Of a stretch of 64,000 nt of DNA, positions 48,898 to 62,340 are shown piece by piece. Both the position numbers and the translations under genes were made by a program. The stretch is taken from positions 558,001-622,000 of the forward strand of contig JABELC010000012.1 of NCBI GenBank assembly GCA_028455995.1, written 5' to 3'. Below the pieces are notes generated by a model that worked only from the letters and a program-made list of their open reading frames with translations, ran no database searches and had not been told where the DNA came from. The stretch's first letter is position 1, and every line of letters begins with the position of its first letter. This DNA is from Scleromitrula shiraiana (taxonomy: Eukaryota > Ascomycota > Leotiomycetes > Helotiales > Sclerotiniaceae).

Positions 48898-50689
48898 TTA
48901 GAAATTCTCTTTGCCCCAGCAGAAATTGAATCCTATTAATAGGTGTTTTGGTCAGTGCGAAATTCGTCATTTGGAGGCAAAATGTGAAAAGAAAAAGGGG
49001 AAAACTAACCAGGTTCACTATACATATTACATTTAATATGCAACACACTACCCAATACCTTGGGACCACAGAAGAACACACCAGCTTCACTGGGAGTGTG
49101 AATCTTTCTCACACTCTTAAAGATCATATCCCAGTTAGGTCTACCGAAGTTCGTTGGTGCTCTCAATCCAGTAATGGCATCACGATCCGCATTAGCGTCG
49201 TTAATCATAATGTTCGTAGCATCATCGACCTTGATCTTGGCTGTAAGGTAGGTATGAATTTCAATATGGTTATCCATATCTTGAGCTTCGATGGCGAGTA
49301 AGAGAGAACGGAACCATTCGAATGAACCAAAATCACGGCAAATCCAGAAGAAGTAGACCTTACGAAGACGGGTCTTCTTTTGTGGGTAGTTCATACGGTA
49401 CCAGATAGACTTAAGGATAGATGCGAATGGAGTAACACCAATACCGGCACCACAAAGCATAGCTACTTCAAATTTAAAAACATCCTCAGAAGCGGAACCA
49501 AATGGACCATCGACATAGACACGAGGCAAGATACGACGGATAGCAGGGTCAACTCCATCGGCTCCTGGTACACTTTGGTTGACACCAACGACTTGAGATC
49601 CTGCTCCCTTCTCACCCTTTGGCTTATCGAACTCGCATCCGAGGGCTTTTCCAACAGCTCTTGTGAAATCTCCTACCATTCTGATGTGAATTGAGATATA
49701 ATCTTCTTCGGGAGCAGATGTGAGGGTGAAAGGATGATATTGGTAGACGGAAACCTCAGGGCAACAGAAGAAAATATATTGACCAGCTCTTGTCTTTGTG
49801 TTCTCTTTCTTGATTTGAATTTCGCAAACGTTACTGGGATGTTGAACAACCTTGGAGACGTAGGTCTTGTGCTTGCCGCGGATTTCACGTGCAATACGCT
49901 CGGCGAGGTAAATATATCCACCATACATCCAGTATTGCCAGAAAACACCAATAGCAGAAGTTCCGATACTGATGCAGTAAGGTGCGACATCAGGTTGAAT
50001 CATACAGAAAGCTCCGTGAACAGACCAGAAGACGAAGAAGATGACGAAGAAGTGATGAGTATACCAGAAACGTTCGAAGTTGGCTCGACGAGCCTTCTCG
50101 TAGGAGGTGATAGCCATAGCCATAAGAGCGACCAACATAACATATCCAGTCCATCCAGGTCCACTGACGAAGTTTGCAAGAAGGAAACCACCAATACCAA
50201 GGTTATTCTTTGCGGAAATTTGTGCGAAGTTATTCCAATGGGCAATTGTGTGTACCCAAGAGAAGAATACAATAGACCAAGCTGTCAACATGTGGAATGT
50301 GATATTCTTATCGAACTGTATAATACCATTCAATGGAGTTTGACGTGCCAAAGAAATCAGTGTTCGACAAACTGGGAATAGAATCATTGCAACATCAAAA
50401 TGTAATGTCAAAGCCGCAGATCTGGCAATGGCATAAGTGACGGTAAAGGTACTTCGTGCAATACCAAAACTATCCTTGAGTTGGTAGTTCAAAAAACCAA
50501 ATGTAAAAACCATAACGTGAATCATAGCAAAGACGAAAACGAAGCTGGAAAGAATGTCAGTATCTCTTACACCTGTGAGAGAGATATAATAACCTACAAT
50601 CGACGGTAACCTTCGTTAACCATCCACCTATCGAATTTCTCCCTCATACTCAATTCCCTTGGCTGTTCACCACTCATCTCACCCGACAT
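48898..50689 (-). CDS. noxB: NADPH oxidase B
   Basis: complement(join(48898..48932,49010..50544,50598..50689)), 553 aa. The N-terminus MSGEMSGEQPRELSMREKFDRW is the NoxB-type form, unlike the shorter NoxA start. Six membrane segments carry heme-ligand histidines at about 115, 129, 194 or 195, and 207. The FAD motif HPFTLTSAPEEDYISIHI begins at about 301, and the NADPH motif CGAGIGVTPFASIL at about 395. The last exon encodes only 11 residues ending WGKENF. The enzyme moves electrons from cytosolic NADPH to oxygen to make superoxide. In filamentous fungi it needs NoxR and small GTPases and drives differentiation, such as penetration structures and sclerotia or fruiting bodies. An in-frame ATG at 50695 would add two residues. 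An EF-hand region is absent, consistent with the NoxA/NoxB class. Confidence 0.92.
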
Positions 50690-51312
50690 CAACATTCTCG
50701 TCAATGGAGGCCATCTTGATCTCTCCGACACCTTTATCGACCCCACACTACTTCTATCAAAGCCCTTATTCATCCTTTAGACTTTGCGACCTCAAGTCGT
50801 CTTTGACCAACTTTTATATAGGTTCCTGTTCCGTCGTTATCCTCCTTTTAGATTATGCGTGAGTATCGTAATAGTATTAATGAGGCAATATGATTCAGGA
50901 CCTGCTGAATAGACAGAAGTTCCCAAGCGAACAATATCGACAAGAGAATGAAATATTGAATAAATGAATGAACGATGAAAGCCTATAACAATGAGACAAG
51001 AAAATGATTAGCCAGAGATATTCCAACCTGCGACATACTCCTCTCCAAGTCCCAAGAAATCTGAAGCGCAAAAGAACGTAATTGAAATTGGATCATGTAG
51101 AGGGATAGCAAACATACCTATACTCAATGCCTGCACCGGTGGCTGTCTGCAATATCAGCGATTAGTAGAAAGGGTGTGCGACGTGCAGATATGGAAACAA
51201 AAGAGAAGAGGGGGGAAAAGAGATGGTACAATGGAACAGACAGAAAAGAGAAACGAGAAGAAAGATTGCCAAGAACGAAGCAAGAGGTAGAAGAATGTAT
51301 ATCATATTATTA

Positions 51313-51631
51313 GAGTGCATTAGCAAAAAATTACATCGGGAATAAAGTGGAGATAAAATCAAAGCTAAATGAGGCTAAGAGGCATTAAAAAAGCAATTCA
51401 AGTTAAAATAACATTAATATCTATAATAGAATTTGCATAAAAGATTGCATAACTAAGCTCAATATAGCAGTTTTGATTTATTATACTATAATGTTGATTA
51501 TAATTTTACGAAGTTCTTTATGAAACTGTGTGAAGAATTCTATAATTATAATATAGTGGATCATAATTACTATATTGAGTTTAGTTTTGTTTGATCTATT
51601 ATTCTGTATATAAATTTTTGCTAAATCACTC
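51313..51631. mobile_element. MITE-like element with TA flanks
   Basis: A 319-bp AT-rich block. The left end GAGTGCATTAGCAAAAA is matched by the inverted right end TTTTTGCTAAATCACTC. Both are flanked by the dinucleotide TA (51311-51312 and 51632-51633), as in Tc1/mariner-type insertions. Internal sequence is also partly palindromic (CTCAATATAG near 51459 against CTATATTGAG near 51571). No transposase coding capacity is visible, so it would be non-autonomous. Confidence 0.68.
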
Positions 51632-51927
51632 TATTGCTTGAGTAGTATCAAGTTTATGCATGGATAATCAGATGTGATGACCTGACAAGATTCGTATGTG
51701 AGTGTCTGAGGTCTGAGCATATAGATAGAACAATTCCAGTCTCATAGGCCTAGTGGGGCTAGCTAGTGTAGAGAAAGCAACCAGGGGTCGACCATATAGA
51801 TATTTTGCCTAATATAAGATATAGAAAATTATATTCTTGGGTGTTGAAGTAAGAATAATATGGAAATAAGGAAATAACGAAATAAAGAAATAAGGAAATA
51901 AGGAGAACAAGGTTGTTGGATTAGTAA

Positions 51928-51957
51928 GCTATGCTATGCTATGCTATGCTATGCTAT
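51928..51957. repeat. (ATGCT)n microsatellite
   Basis: About six tandem GCTAT/ATGCT units; a related, imperfect run is near 53270-53300. Confidence 0.85.
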
Positions 51958-53804
51958 GGACTAAATTTGGTATAGATAATACCTATTCGAGTATATTCTC
52001 ACATCCAGTACAACACCTTCCTCTACGTACATTATTACTACCCATATAGGTATTAAGTACGAAGTTGACTCGGTAGGATTTCCTACAGTATTGATCCCCA
52101 TTATCGATCGACCCCACTACAATGTTTTGAATCTTTTCGATACTTGAAGGAAATCATACTGTTGACGCCGACGGTAGTTGAATATAGTATCATATTCACA
52201 CAAAAAACCCTCGAAAGATCTTCAAAGGACTGTGCGTATATCGATAGGAAAAAGCAAAAGAATAGCGTTTGAGATTTCCGAATTTCGATACCCTCGTCTC
52301 CGTATTGGTTTGAGATATCCTTGTACGAAACTTTGCCTAGAGAACAGGAAGACTTGAAACTCAGCCACCGAGGGTAATAATCAATTATCGGATAGAAATT
52401 CGCGAGATTATGTCATCCGCTATACTGTATTTCACGAAATGGAACGTCAGATATCGACAATTTGTTTGATGCATGGCTGAGGCAAATAATAAGAATGAAT
52501 TATCAACATGACATGATTTCGTTATGGTATGGCAGGTAGGTATCTTTTTCGGTGGTAAGCCTTGTCCTACCCTACTCCTTCTCGCGCAACACATCACATA
52601 CATACGGACGGTTAGTAACGGTGTTTGATCTCACATCCTGTACCTTAATCTCATACTTTAGATGCCAATAGTAACCATCATATCGATCCATCTCAAGATC
52701 AATAACCTCAGTTCCAAGAATACCAAGATCAATAGCCTTGATTCCAAGAACACCAAGAACACCAAGATCGTCTATAGTAACAACGGCTTCACATATTGTA
52801 CTCATCATACCAATCCCCCTGCCCTATCCTCCATCTCACCCACAATACCCTTATAGATCCCCCTCCTCCCCCTACCCAGGTAAATACAACCCCAAACAAA
52901 TACAACCAGTACTGTACAATTTTAAATTCCATCCCATCCCATCCCATACCCCATTCCTCCGTCGATCAAAATATTCTCCTACGATGAATAAACGACAACC
53001 TTAACCGCTATCCATCGTCCTTCCCTACCATCTTACCTACCGCCCACAATCAACCACCTAGAATCCACAATCAAGCTTGATACCAAGCTTATACAATAAA
53101 CTTGAAATCTAAACTCTAACTCCAAGTGCCTTAAACCCCAACCTATACACCTCAATATCAGCCCATTCTATTCCAACCCATCCCATTACACCCCACGATA
53201 TCATCACGACGTGCATCGTTCGTTCATTTCTATATTCGATCTCCATATACAGTTGTAGTAGTACTTATGCTATACTATGCTATGCTAAGCTATGCTATGC
53301 TTACTAGAGTTCGAGTTTGGTATCTATCCATCTATCCATCTATCTAAATATAGATCTTATTCACATCTATACCCCGTAGATTTCCACATGTAAATCTAAG
53401 TATCTTGAGTGCACATGCAATAGCAAACGTTACAACGACAATTACTGTTGATACGTAAATACAGATCGGTTTTAGATACCTTCTTACCTACCTACTCTCG
53501 AGAACTTACCATACCCAACGTGCCCTTCTCCATTTTCCCTTCGTCATACCATGATCCCTTAGGTTATTTCTTATTCTTATTCTCTTCCTCTTCCTCTTCC
53601 TCCTTTTCATAGAACCTCAGCCCAGCCCAACCCAACCCAAAAGTAGTAAAATACGCCCACTCCATCTACCATCTACCATCTACCATACCTACCTAACCCC
53701 ATCCCATTCCAGTCCCCCCCCCCCCCCCATCCCAAAAGCCCCAGGAAAACACCAAAATCCCACACCTAAAAGTCAGTACGATATCCAAACCCCAACTTAA
53801 ACAT

Positions 53805-53870
53805 ACACAAGCACAAGCACAAGCACAAGAATACGCACAAGAATAAGCATAAGCATAAGCATAAGCATAC
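53805..53870. repeat. AAGCAC/AAGCAT minisatellite
   Basis: Imperfect tandem hexamers (CAAGCA, AAGAATACG, ATAAGC variants) over about 65 bp. Confidence 0.75.
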
Positions 53871-55141
53871 ACCCTCAATCCCCCATTTGATCCTCGACAC
53901 AAGATATCCACAGCGCACACATATCTGCAGCGCCGTAATCCCATCAACCATGCCATCCATCATACTATATGGCATATTTGAAACCCCGGGACTCAGGACT
54001 CAGGTTCCTCTCTTCCTCTTTTCCTTCCCGCATTTCCACTCCCCTCATCCTACTCGCTACTTTCACCCACCATCCTTCTCTTTCTTATTCCCTCCCATTC
54101 CCTCCCATTCCCTGCCATTCCCTGCCGAATACTGTTCTCCTCCCTCCTCCCTCTCCCCTCTTCCACCCTTCCTCCTCCCTCCCATCTCACCATCCACCAT
54201 CCACCATCCACAAGGACTATACACCACAAACCTCCCCTCCCCTCTCCCCTCCCCCTCCTTATCACCCATCTACACTTATCTCTTACCTTCTGCAATGCCC
54301 CGCCCCCCCCACACACACTCTCTCTCTCTCATACACACACCATCATACCCACTTCCCCACCCTCACAAAGTAGACAATACAATACAATACAATACGATAC
54401 GATACAATACGAGCCCAACATACATACCTTCAAGATAAAGGATACAAGTTAACCATCAAAGGCATAATAAACCCTCCCTTTTCCAGGATTATTCAATCAA
54501 ACAAGCAACTATACTCACCATCGCCCAACATAAAATCACAGACCAAGTCGGGGGGGGGGGAAAGAAAAGGGATGGCTCAGAGTAATGTAATGTAATGTAA
54601 TGTAATGCTATGGACCCGAATATCAACGAAGTAGGAAGAAAGCTAGCTGTTAAGAGAAGAAAAGAGAAGAGACGTGACTACACCATCAATCAATCAATCA
54701 AGCAAAAAAAACATCATCTATTTCCTCCCCTTTCCCCAAACGAAACCAAATCAATCATCCATCTATCATTGTCCTAATCGCCTATCCATCACCATCATCA
54801 TCACTATCACTATCACTTTCTTTGCCTGATTTACCCATCACTGCTTCATCACAAATCCTCCAATCCATCCATCCATCCATGATCCATCCATCATGTTCAC
54901 CATATTCTTATCATCCACTCATTCTACACTATCTCCTATTCTCCCATAGGCTCATACTGTGCCGTGTTTGTGTATTTGTGTAATAAGTATAAGTTCCCGT
55001 GTAAAAAGTAAGATCCAGACCAAAAAGTTGTTCAGTTCATTGATGATTGACGCCGCCAGGAAAACCCTTTACGCGAGGGATAGAGAAAAGAATAAGAGGA
55101 AGTCCATCATCCGTTATGTGTATATTGGATCTTGTACGTTT

Positions 55142-56075
<934 letters not shown>

Positions 56076-57187
56076 CTTGAAGGATGTATTATTTGTATGA
56101 GAAGTTGTTGTGGTAGAATGAAATCGAGTACTTTGTTGATGATATTCTCGAGGGCGCAGTTGATGAGAGGAGAGAAGTGGGCTACGATTTCTGGTACAAC
56201 GAATTTGTTAGTGACTAAGGTACTAAAAAAAACAGGCGAGCGGCTGGCTGTACCGAAGAAGATGACGGAAGTGGATGGATGGATGAATAGAAAAGAGAAG
56301 AGAAGAGAAGAGAGGGAGGAGTTATCTATATAATTTTGAGAGAATTATTTTTGAGGATATACATACCAAAAGTTTGTTGTCGTTGTTATTATTTTATTGT
56401 ATTTGTCTTTCTTAAGAAGAAAAAGATTTGAAGGATTTATGTTTGAGGGAGGATATTTTGTTTTAGGGAAGAAAGAGGGTTGCAGGTCTTGGAAGGGTTT
56501 AATAAGTTTCGGTTTGGGTTTTGGTTTGGGTTTGGGTTCCAAGGAGCGGGCGAAGATTTATCAGTGCAGATGTAGATTTATTTATTAGGCGAACCAAATC
56601 AGAGAGCCTTAATTAATGATGACTAATAGAAAAAGATGAAAAAAATACTAAGGTAGTTTTTATTAGTTCAACCCAAAGAATTATTATACACGTATTCCAT
56701 ATTCTCTCTTCTAGGATAGAGAAGAAGAAGAAGAAGAAGAAGAAGAAGAAGAAGAAGAAAAAGTCCCATGAGGATGCATATACATTGTATATTTCTAATT
56801 TTGAATAAATATATACAGAGACAGAAATGACGTCTTTCCTTCATTCCTTCCTTCCTTCCATTCATCCATCTATCTATTCACGCTCTCGAAAGTTACAATA
56901 TTCGTCTCCTTCTAGGTCCCCTTTTTCTTCATCAAACAATGTTTACTCGAGTACCATACCGTATATTCAATGGATTCTATATCAAAAACACAATATCAAC
57001 AATTTTAGTGCCTTAGACTCATATCTCGTATTGTGTATCTTGTTTTGTTTGGAAAATTCTTTATTCATAGTACACAAAAAGCCTCGTAATGGTACATTCC
57101 GTCATTTCTAACACCTATCACCCCTTTTTCTCAAAGAAAATTATAGATCCGATACCTTGATAACCTTCATTCACAGACGTGATCGAC
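56076..57187. other. Intergenic region between ubc4 and the glutaryl-CoA dehydrogenase gene
   Basis: 1.1 kb holding the ubc4 promoter and the 3' end of the dehydrogenase gene. A (GAA)n tract (56719-56760) is its main feature. No coding frame is supported. Confidence 0.55.
56719..56760. repeat. (GAA)n microsatellite
   Basis: Roughly 13 tandem GAA triplets. Confidence 0.88.
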
Positions 57188-58610
57188 TCACTTAGCAGTG
57201 AATGCTTGTATACCAGTAATGGCTCTTCCGAGAATCAGAGCTAGAAGGTCTTATTAGTATCAAAGAACTCAACTCGATTTGAAGGGAAGTGATCTTTGAG
57301 GGTAAGACTTACAATGAATATCACTTTGTCCTTCATAAGTTTGTGTTACAAACAAATTTGCAACATGTCTTCCAATAGCATATTCATCACTTGCAGCATT
57401 ACCACCGAATACCTCCTGCAATACTCGTGCATTTCGAAGTGCAGTATCACAATTTTGTCTCTTGATCATACTAATCATCTCTGGTGCGGCTTCTCCCTTA
57501 TCCTTAAGACGTCCGACTTGGATGGCAGCAAGCGTACCAAAAGCAGCATCCGTGGCAGCATCTGCTAGTTTCTTCTGGACGAGCTGATATCTAGCTAAAG
57601 GATTCCTGAATTGATTTCTCTCCAAAGCATACGCCCTGGTTCGAGCAATACAATCTTCTAATGCACCCGTCATTCCCCACGCAATACCATATCGAGCGCT
57701 ATTCAAGCATGAAAATGGGCCTCGGAGACCCTCAACAGTTGTGAACATATTAGCTTCGGGCACTGGACATCCGTCAAGCTGGATCATTCCAGTAAGAGAA
57801 GCTCTAAGACCAGTCTTGTTTTTAATAGCAGGTGTTTCTAAAGTTCCAGGAGGACATTCTGATCGATCGATAATAAACCCTCTAATCTTTCCAGTCTCTT
57901 CCAGCTTTGCCCATACCAGGAATACATCTGCGATTGGGGAGTTTGTAATCCATGTTTTGCTTCCAGATATTGAGAAGTACCCCTTCTTTGTAGGATGTGG
58001 TTTCGCTGTTGTCTCCATAGATCCTGGATCACTGCCATGATTTGGTTCTGTTAAGCCAAAAGCTCCAAGTAATTTCCCTTTGGCCAATTTGGGCAAATAT
58101 TTATCTTTCAATTCTTGTGAACCAAATTCATCGATACCTCCCATCGCCAATGAAGACTGGACTGACATTCCCGATCGATAACCACTGTCAACTCTCTCTA
58201 CTGCTTTTGTAATAAGTCCAGAAGCAACGTTCGATACACCAGCACAATCGTAACCCTTAATCGTAGCCCCTAATAAACCCAACTCCCCCATCTCTTCAAG
58301 AATCTTCTTGTCATATTGTTCGTCTCGATATGCCTCTATTTACAAATAACGCAGTTAGAAGAACCACGTAATATATTGATTCTATAGACTTACGAAGTAC
58401 TCTTGGTAGCATTCGTTCCTGACAATACTGCTCCGCAGTTTCAGCAATAGCTATCTCCTCATCCGTCAAAAGATGTTTAGAACCTAACGGGTCCTGCCAG
58501 TCAAATGGTTGCGGGGTAGCGTGAGCGGCGAAAGCTCTTGTAGATACCACTGCGGGGGGACGGGCAATTGCCAGTTGCTTGGAGGTATTTCGTAGTAAAG
58601 ATTTATACAT
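57188..58610 (-). CDS. Mitochondrial glutaryl-CoA dehydrogenase
   Basis: complement(join(57188..57240,57313..58335,58394..58610)), 430 aa. The Ser/Arg/Ala-rich N-terminus (MYKSLLRNTSKQLAIARPP) fits a mitochondrial targeting peptide. Acyl-CoA dehydrogenase marks are FGLTEPNHGSDPGSMETTA, KTWITNSPIADVFLVWAK, and RYGIAWGMTGA. The catalytic base is Glu407 in QTYEGQSDIHSLILGRAITG. The order and the SDPGSMET segment place it in the glutaryl-CoA dehydrogenase branch (lysine and tryptophan breakdown), which makes crotonyl-CoA and passes electrons to ETF. A short final exon of 53 nt restores the conserved ILGRAITGIQAF end. It is divergent from fen1, sharing a 515-bp upstream region. Confidence 0.92.
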
Positions 58611-59125
58611 TTTGAAAGGTGCAATAAATTAAATGAGGATACTGAATCATTGAACGAATCTGCAAGATATTGGGGTATTTATACACGATCTGAGCTGGAC
58701 TAATGATGGGTACTAAGTCGGCCCAAGTTCATCTGGTTTTGGAGCTCCGAGGTATGCTCGGGTACTATCGATATCGTTGATTCGCATATCGATTGGCGGC
58801 GACTGCATGGTACTGATTTTATAATAAAAACGATATGTCAATTACGCAGGAATACCGCATATAACATTCACTTAAATCGGGTAAATTATTCTACGAAGTC
58901 CATTAATTGAGAAAAGAATTGATTGATTGTCCAAGCGGTTTCCAAAAATCAAAGATGTGGATGCCTGAATTTCATAGTGGTGTTGCCTGAATTTAGCTGG
59001 GCCGAACCACTCAACGCGAAATCGCGCTTCATTCGCGTCATGACTTTTAACTTCCATTTCCTCATCTGAGCAAAAAGTATTCCTCATCATAACCAAATTT
59101 CTCTACATACATCAACGTCGCAATC
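58611..59125. promoter_or_regulatory. Bidirectional upstream region of glutaryl-CoA dehydrogenase and fen1
   Basis: This 515-bp stretch lies between two divergent start codons. Three CGCG cores cluster at 59014-59037 (ACGCGAAA, TCGCGC and TTCGCGTCA). Such ACGCG/CGCGAAA elements are targets of MBF/SBF-type cell-cycle factors in yeasts. The cluster is about 90-110 bp upstream of the fen1 start. Function is inferred from the motif only. Confidence 0.45.
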
Positions 59126-60484
59126 ATGGGTATCAAACAATTGATGTCCATCATCAAGGATGAAGCTCCAGATGCAGTCAAAGAAGGAGAAATTAAAAAT
59201 CAATTCGGTAGAAAAGTTGCTATTGTAAGTATTAGTAAATAATCCTTCTTTCCATGAACAAGCGACTGACTTTAATGATAGGATGCGTATGTATTTCCAA
59301 TATCGATATAGAGATACATAAAATTGACAATGCTTAGCTCTATGAGCATCTATAGTTTCCTCATCGCCGTCCGATCAGGCGGGGAAATGCTCACAAACGA
59401 AGATGGAGAGACCACTTCCCATCTAATGGGCATGTTCTACCGAACCCTACGCATAGTCGACAACGGCATCAAACCAGTCTACGTATTTGACGGAGCGCCG
59501 CCGAAATTAAAATCTGGCGAACTAGCCAAACGATTCCAACGCAAAGTAACCGCAACTGAAGGATTAGAAGAAGCCAAGGAAACCGGTACCGCCGAAGATA
59601 TCGAGAAGTTCTCGAGAAGAACAGTTAGAGTTACTAGGGAACATAATGCGGAGTGTCAGAAATTGCTGAAGTTGATGGGCATTCCTTATATTATTGCCCC
59701 TACGGAAGCAGAGGCTCAATGTGCGGCGTTGGCTAGAGCAGGGAAGGTTTATGCGGCTGCTACTGAGGATATGGATACGTTATGTTTTGATTCTCCTATT
59801 CTTCTTCGTCATCTCACGTTTAGTGAGCAACGTAAAGAACCAATTCAAGAAGTTAGTTTAGAGAAGGTTCTTACTGGTTTAAATATGGATCGTAAGCAGG
59901 TAAGAATACCCATATACATACCCAGTCATCATATCCAAAGCACCTACTAACGCAATATCCAGTTCGTTGATCTCTGTATCCTCCTCGGCTGCGACTATCT
60001 CGACCCAATCCCCAAAATCGGCCCCCACACAGCCCTAAAAATGATCCGCGAACACGAAACCCTCGAAAACCTCGTTGAATGGATAAAATCCGACAAAAAA
60101 GAACGCTACGCGATCCCCGAAGACTGGCCCTACCAAGACGCCCGCGAACTATTCTTCAACCCCGATGTCCGCCCCGCCGACCACGCAGACTGCGATTTCA
60201 AATGGGAAGCGCCTGACATCGAAGGCCTGGTCAAATTCCTTGTAGTCGAAAAAGGCTTCAGCGAAGATAGAGTAAGAAGTGCAGCGCAGAAGTTAACGAA
60301 GAATTTGAAGTCGAGTCAGCAGGCTAGGTTGGAGGGATTCTTTAAGCCGATTCCGAAGACGGAGGAGGAGAGGGCGAGCTTGAAGAGGAAGAATGAGGAG
60401 AAGAACGAGGCGAAGAAGAAGAAAGCAAAGGATGAGAAGAAGGAGAAGGCGAAGGCGAAGGCAAAACCGAGGGGGACTGCTTAG
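59126..60484 (+). CDS. fen1: Flap endonuclease 1
   Basis: join(59126..59224,59282..59286,59338..59899,59963..60484), 395 aa. It begins [15 protein letters not shown], followed by the catalytic N region ([23 protein letters not shown]), the I region ([25 protein letters not shown]) and the helix-hairpin-helix core ([15 protein letters not shown]). A PCNA-binding motif QARLEGFF spans residues 342-349, and a long Lys/Glu-rich tail may carry nuclear localisation signals. The enzyme removes 5' flaps in Okazaki-fragment maturation and long-patch base excision repair. The exon GATGC at 59282-59286 is only five nucleotides long; without it the invariant catalytic Asp codon and the reading frame are lost. 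Both flanking introns have normal ends (57 and 51 bp). Confidence 0.95.
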
Positions 60485-61591
60485 GTTTTGTTTGGGGTAC
60501 GGAGAAGGTGGGGAGGGGGGCTTTTTAATTGGGTGGATATGTATATTGGCTTTTTTGCTTGTTCGCTTATGGCGTGAATGGATGGACAGGATGGGATGGG
60601 ATAAGATGGAATAGGATGGAGTTTGCAGGTAGGCAGGGAATTCAATTGCTACATATAAATGCATAAGGATATCGCGGTTATGAACCATGAGGATCCATAG
60701 ATGAGTATGAGTATGAAGATAAGGTTAATATCAAACCACACACATCATATGAAGTCGGAATTTGTCATATAAAAACAAATTACCATACATATCACAATAC
60801 AATAAAATACATAAAATGCAAGATCACAAAGCATCAGCATATATTTTCTCCCCCCCCCCCCCTTTCTCTACTACGAACCAATAAACATCAAAACATAATA
60901 CAATATACATACTTTATATACGAACACCCCACTCCGTATGCTACAGTACTCCTTCACAACCACCTCTTTAATCCCCAAATCTCTGCTCCATACACCCATC
61001 CCATCTTTCTCAAAAAGAAATAAATAGATAGATAAATAGATATATAAAAGCCAAAGCCAAAATCAAAACCAAACAAAAATAGAAATGAAAATAAACCCCC
61101 ATCCACAATCCCATCAACCTAACCCATCACATCCCAACCTAACCCAACATCTCCTATTCATTCATTCATTCATTCATTTATTTATCACCTCCCGCCCACC
61201 TATCACCTCTTAATCTCATCCATCCATCCTCTTCCCTCTTCCCTCTCTCCTCTCCCCTCTCCCCAAAAACCCCATCTACACATCCCACATACACATACAC
61301 ATCAAATCACACATCAAATCCAAATCATCATCCAATCTAAACACCCCCCCCCCCCCCCCAAAATCCCAGCTTACTTCATTCCAATTCATTTCAATTCATC
61401 TCACATCTCTCATCTCACATCCCACATCTCATCCCACATCTCATCTCATCTCATCTCTCATACCTCATCTCATCACATCTCACACATCCCATCTCTCTCA
61501 AAGCCATAACCAACCAATAAACAAAAAAAAACTAGCACATGAAAAGAGTATCTAATTATCTGTTTATACTAGTATGTAAGGGCAGTAGAAC

Positions 61592-61640
61592 TTCTTTCTT
61601 TCTCTTTCTCTTTCTCTTTCTCTTTCTCTTTCTCTTTCTC
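61592..61640. repeat. (TTTCTC)n repeat
   Basis: Roughly eight tandem TTTCTC hexamers. Confidence 0.85.
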
Positions 61641-61935
61641 CTTCAAACTCTCTAACTTTCGAATTTTATACAGAGATGAGGGTTTATCGGATATTGTATT
61701 TTTGGTATAGTATAGTATGGTATGGTATGGGATAGGATAGGATGGGATAGGATGGGATGGGATATAAAGCTTTATTAATATCCATACATATTAGTTATAT
61801 TACGATAGTTATGAGATTATACCATATCATACTATGCCAGATCATATTAAATCATCGATATAACATCCCAAAGAAAGTTCACAGCGCGTACCCATTCTAA
61901 AGTCGTTAGTTAGATATGGGTGATACATTCCATTG

Positions 61936-62050
61936 TGTTGTATTGTATTGTATTGTATTGTATTGTATTGTATTGTATTGTATTGTATTGTATTGTATTG
62001 TATTGTGATGTATTGTATTGTATTATATTGTATTGTATTGTATTGTATTT
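61936..62050. repeat. (TATTG)n pentanucleotide repeat
   Basis: More than 20 tandem TATTG pentamers over about 115 bp with two single-base variants. It is likely to be length-polymorphic. Confidence 0.9.
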
Positions 62051-62311
62051 TAGACAATAGAATAGATTAAATAAATCCTTACTATTCGGGTACGATTTTA
62101 TCTATCTATCTATCCATCCATCCATCCATCTATGTATTTGATATTGATATTAATACTAATACTAAGCCCGTCTGCGTATAGACTTTTATCGGAGAATATC
62201 TATATCTATATCTATATCTATATCTATTATACATACTACTATAGTAGGTAGAATTGAAAGTTGAAATGATTGATTTTATTCCATGTCATGTTATGTTATG
62301 TCATGTCATCT

Positions 62312-62340
62312 AGTAAGTAAGTAAGTAAGTAAGTAAGTAA
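62312..62340. repeat. (GTAA)n microsatellite
   Basis: Seven tandem GTAA units. Confidence 0.85.

Larger units (their letters stand above)
50690..55141. other. Long gene-free, microsatellite-rich region upstream of noxB
   Basis: About 4.4 kb without a supported coding gene. It holds the noxB promoter and 5' leader, a MITE-like element (51313-51631) and many simple repeats: ATGCT (51928-51957, 53270-53300), poly-C near 53716, the AAGCAC/AAGCAT minisatellite at 53805-53870, and pentamers near 54380 and 54582. The open frames (for example 53887-54438) are C/T-rich low-complexity artefacts. Confidence 0.55.

Noticed and set aside
53887..54438. 183-codon Pro/Ser-rich ORF and overlapping frames
   Set aside because: Translation of C/T-rich simple sequence; similar long frames appear on both strands, as expected for low-complexity DNA.
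60293..60688. 131-codon minus-strand ORF over the fen1 3' end
   Set aside because: Antisense shadow of the Lys/Glu-rich FEN1 tail.
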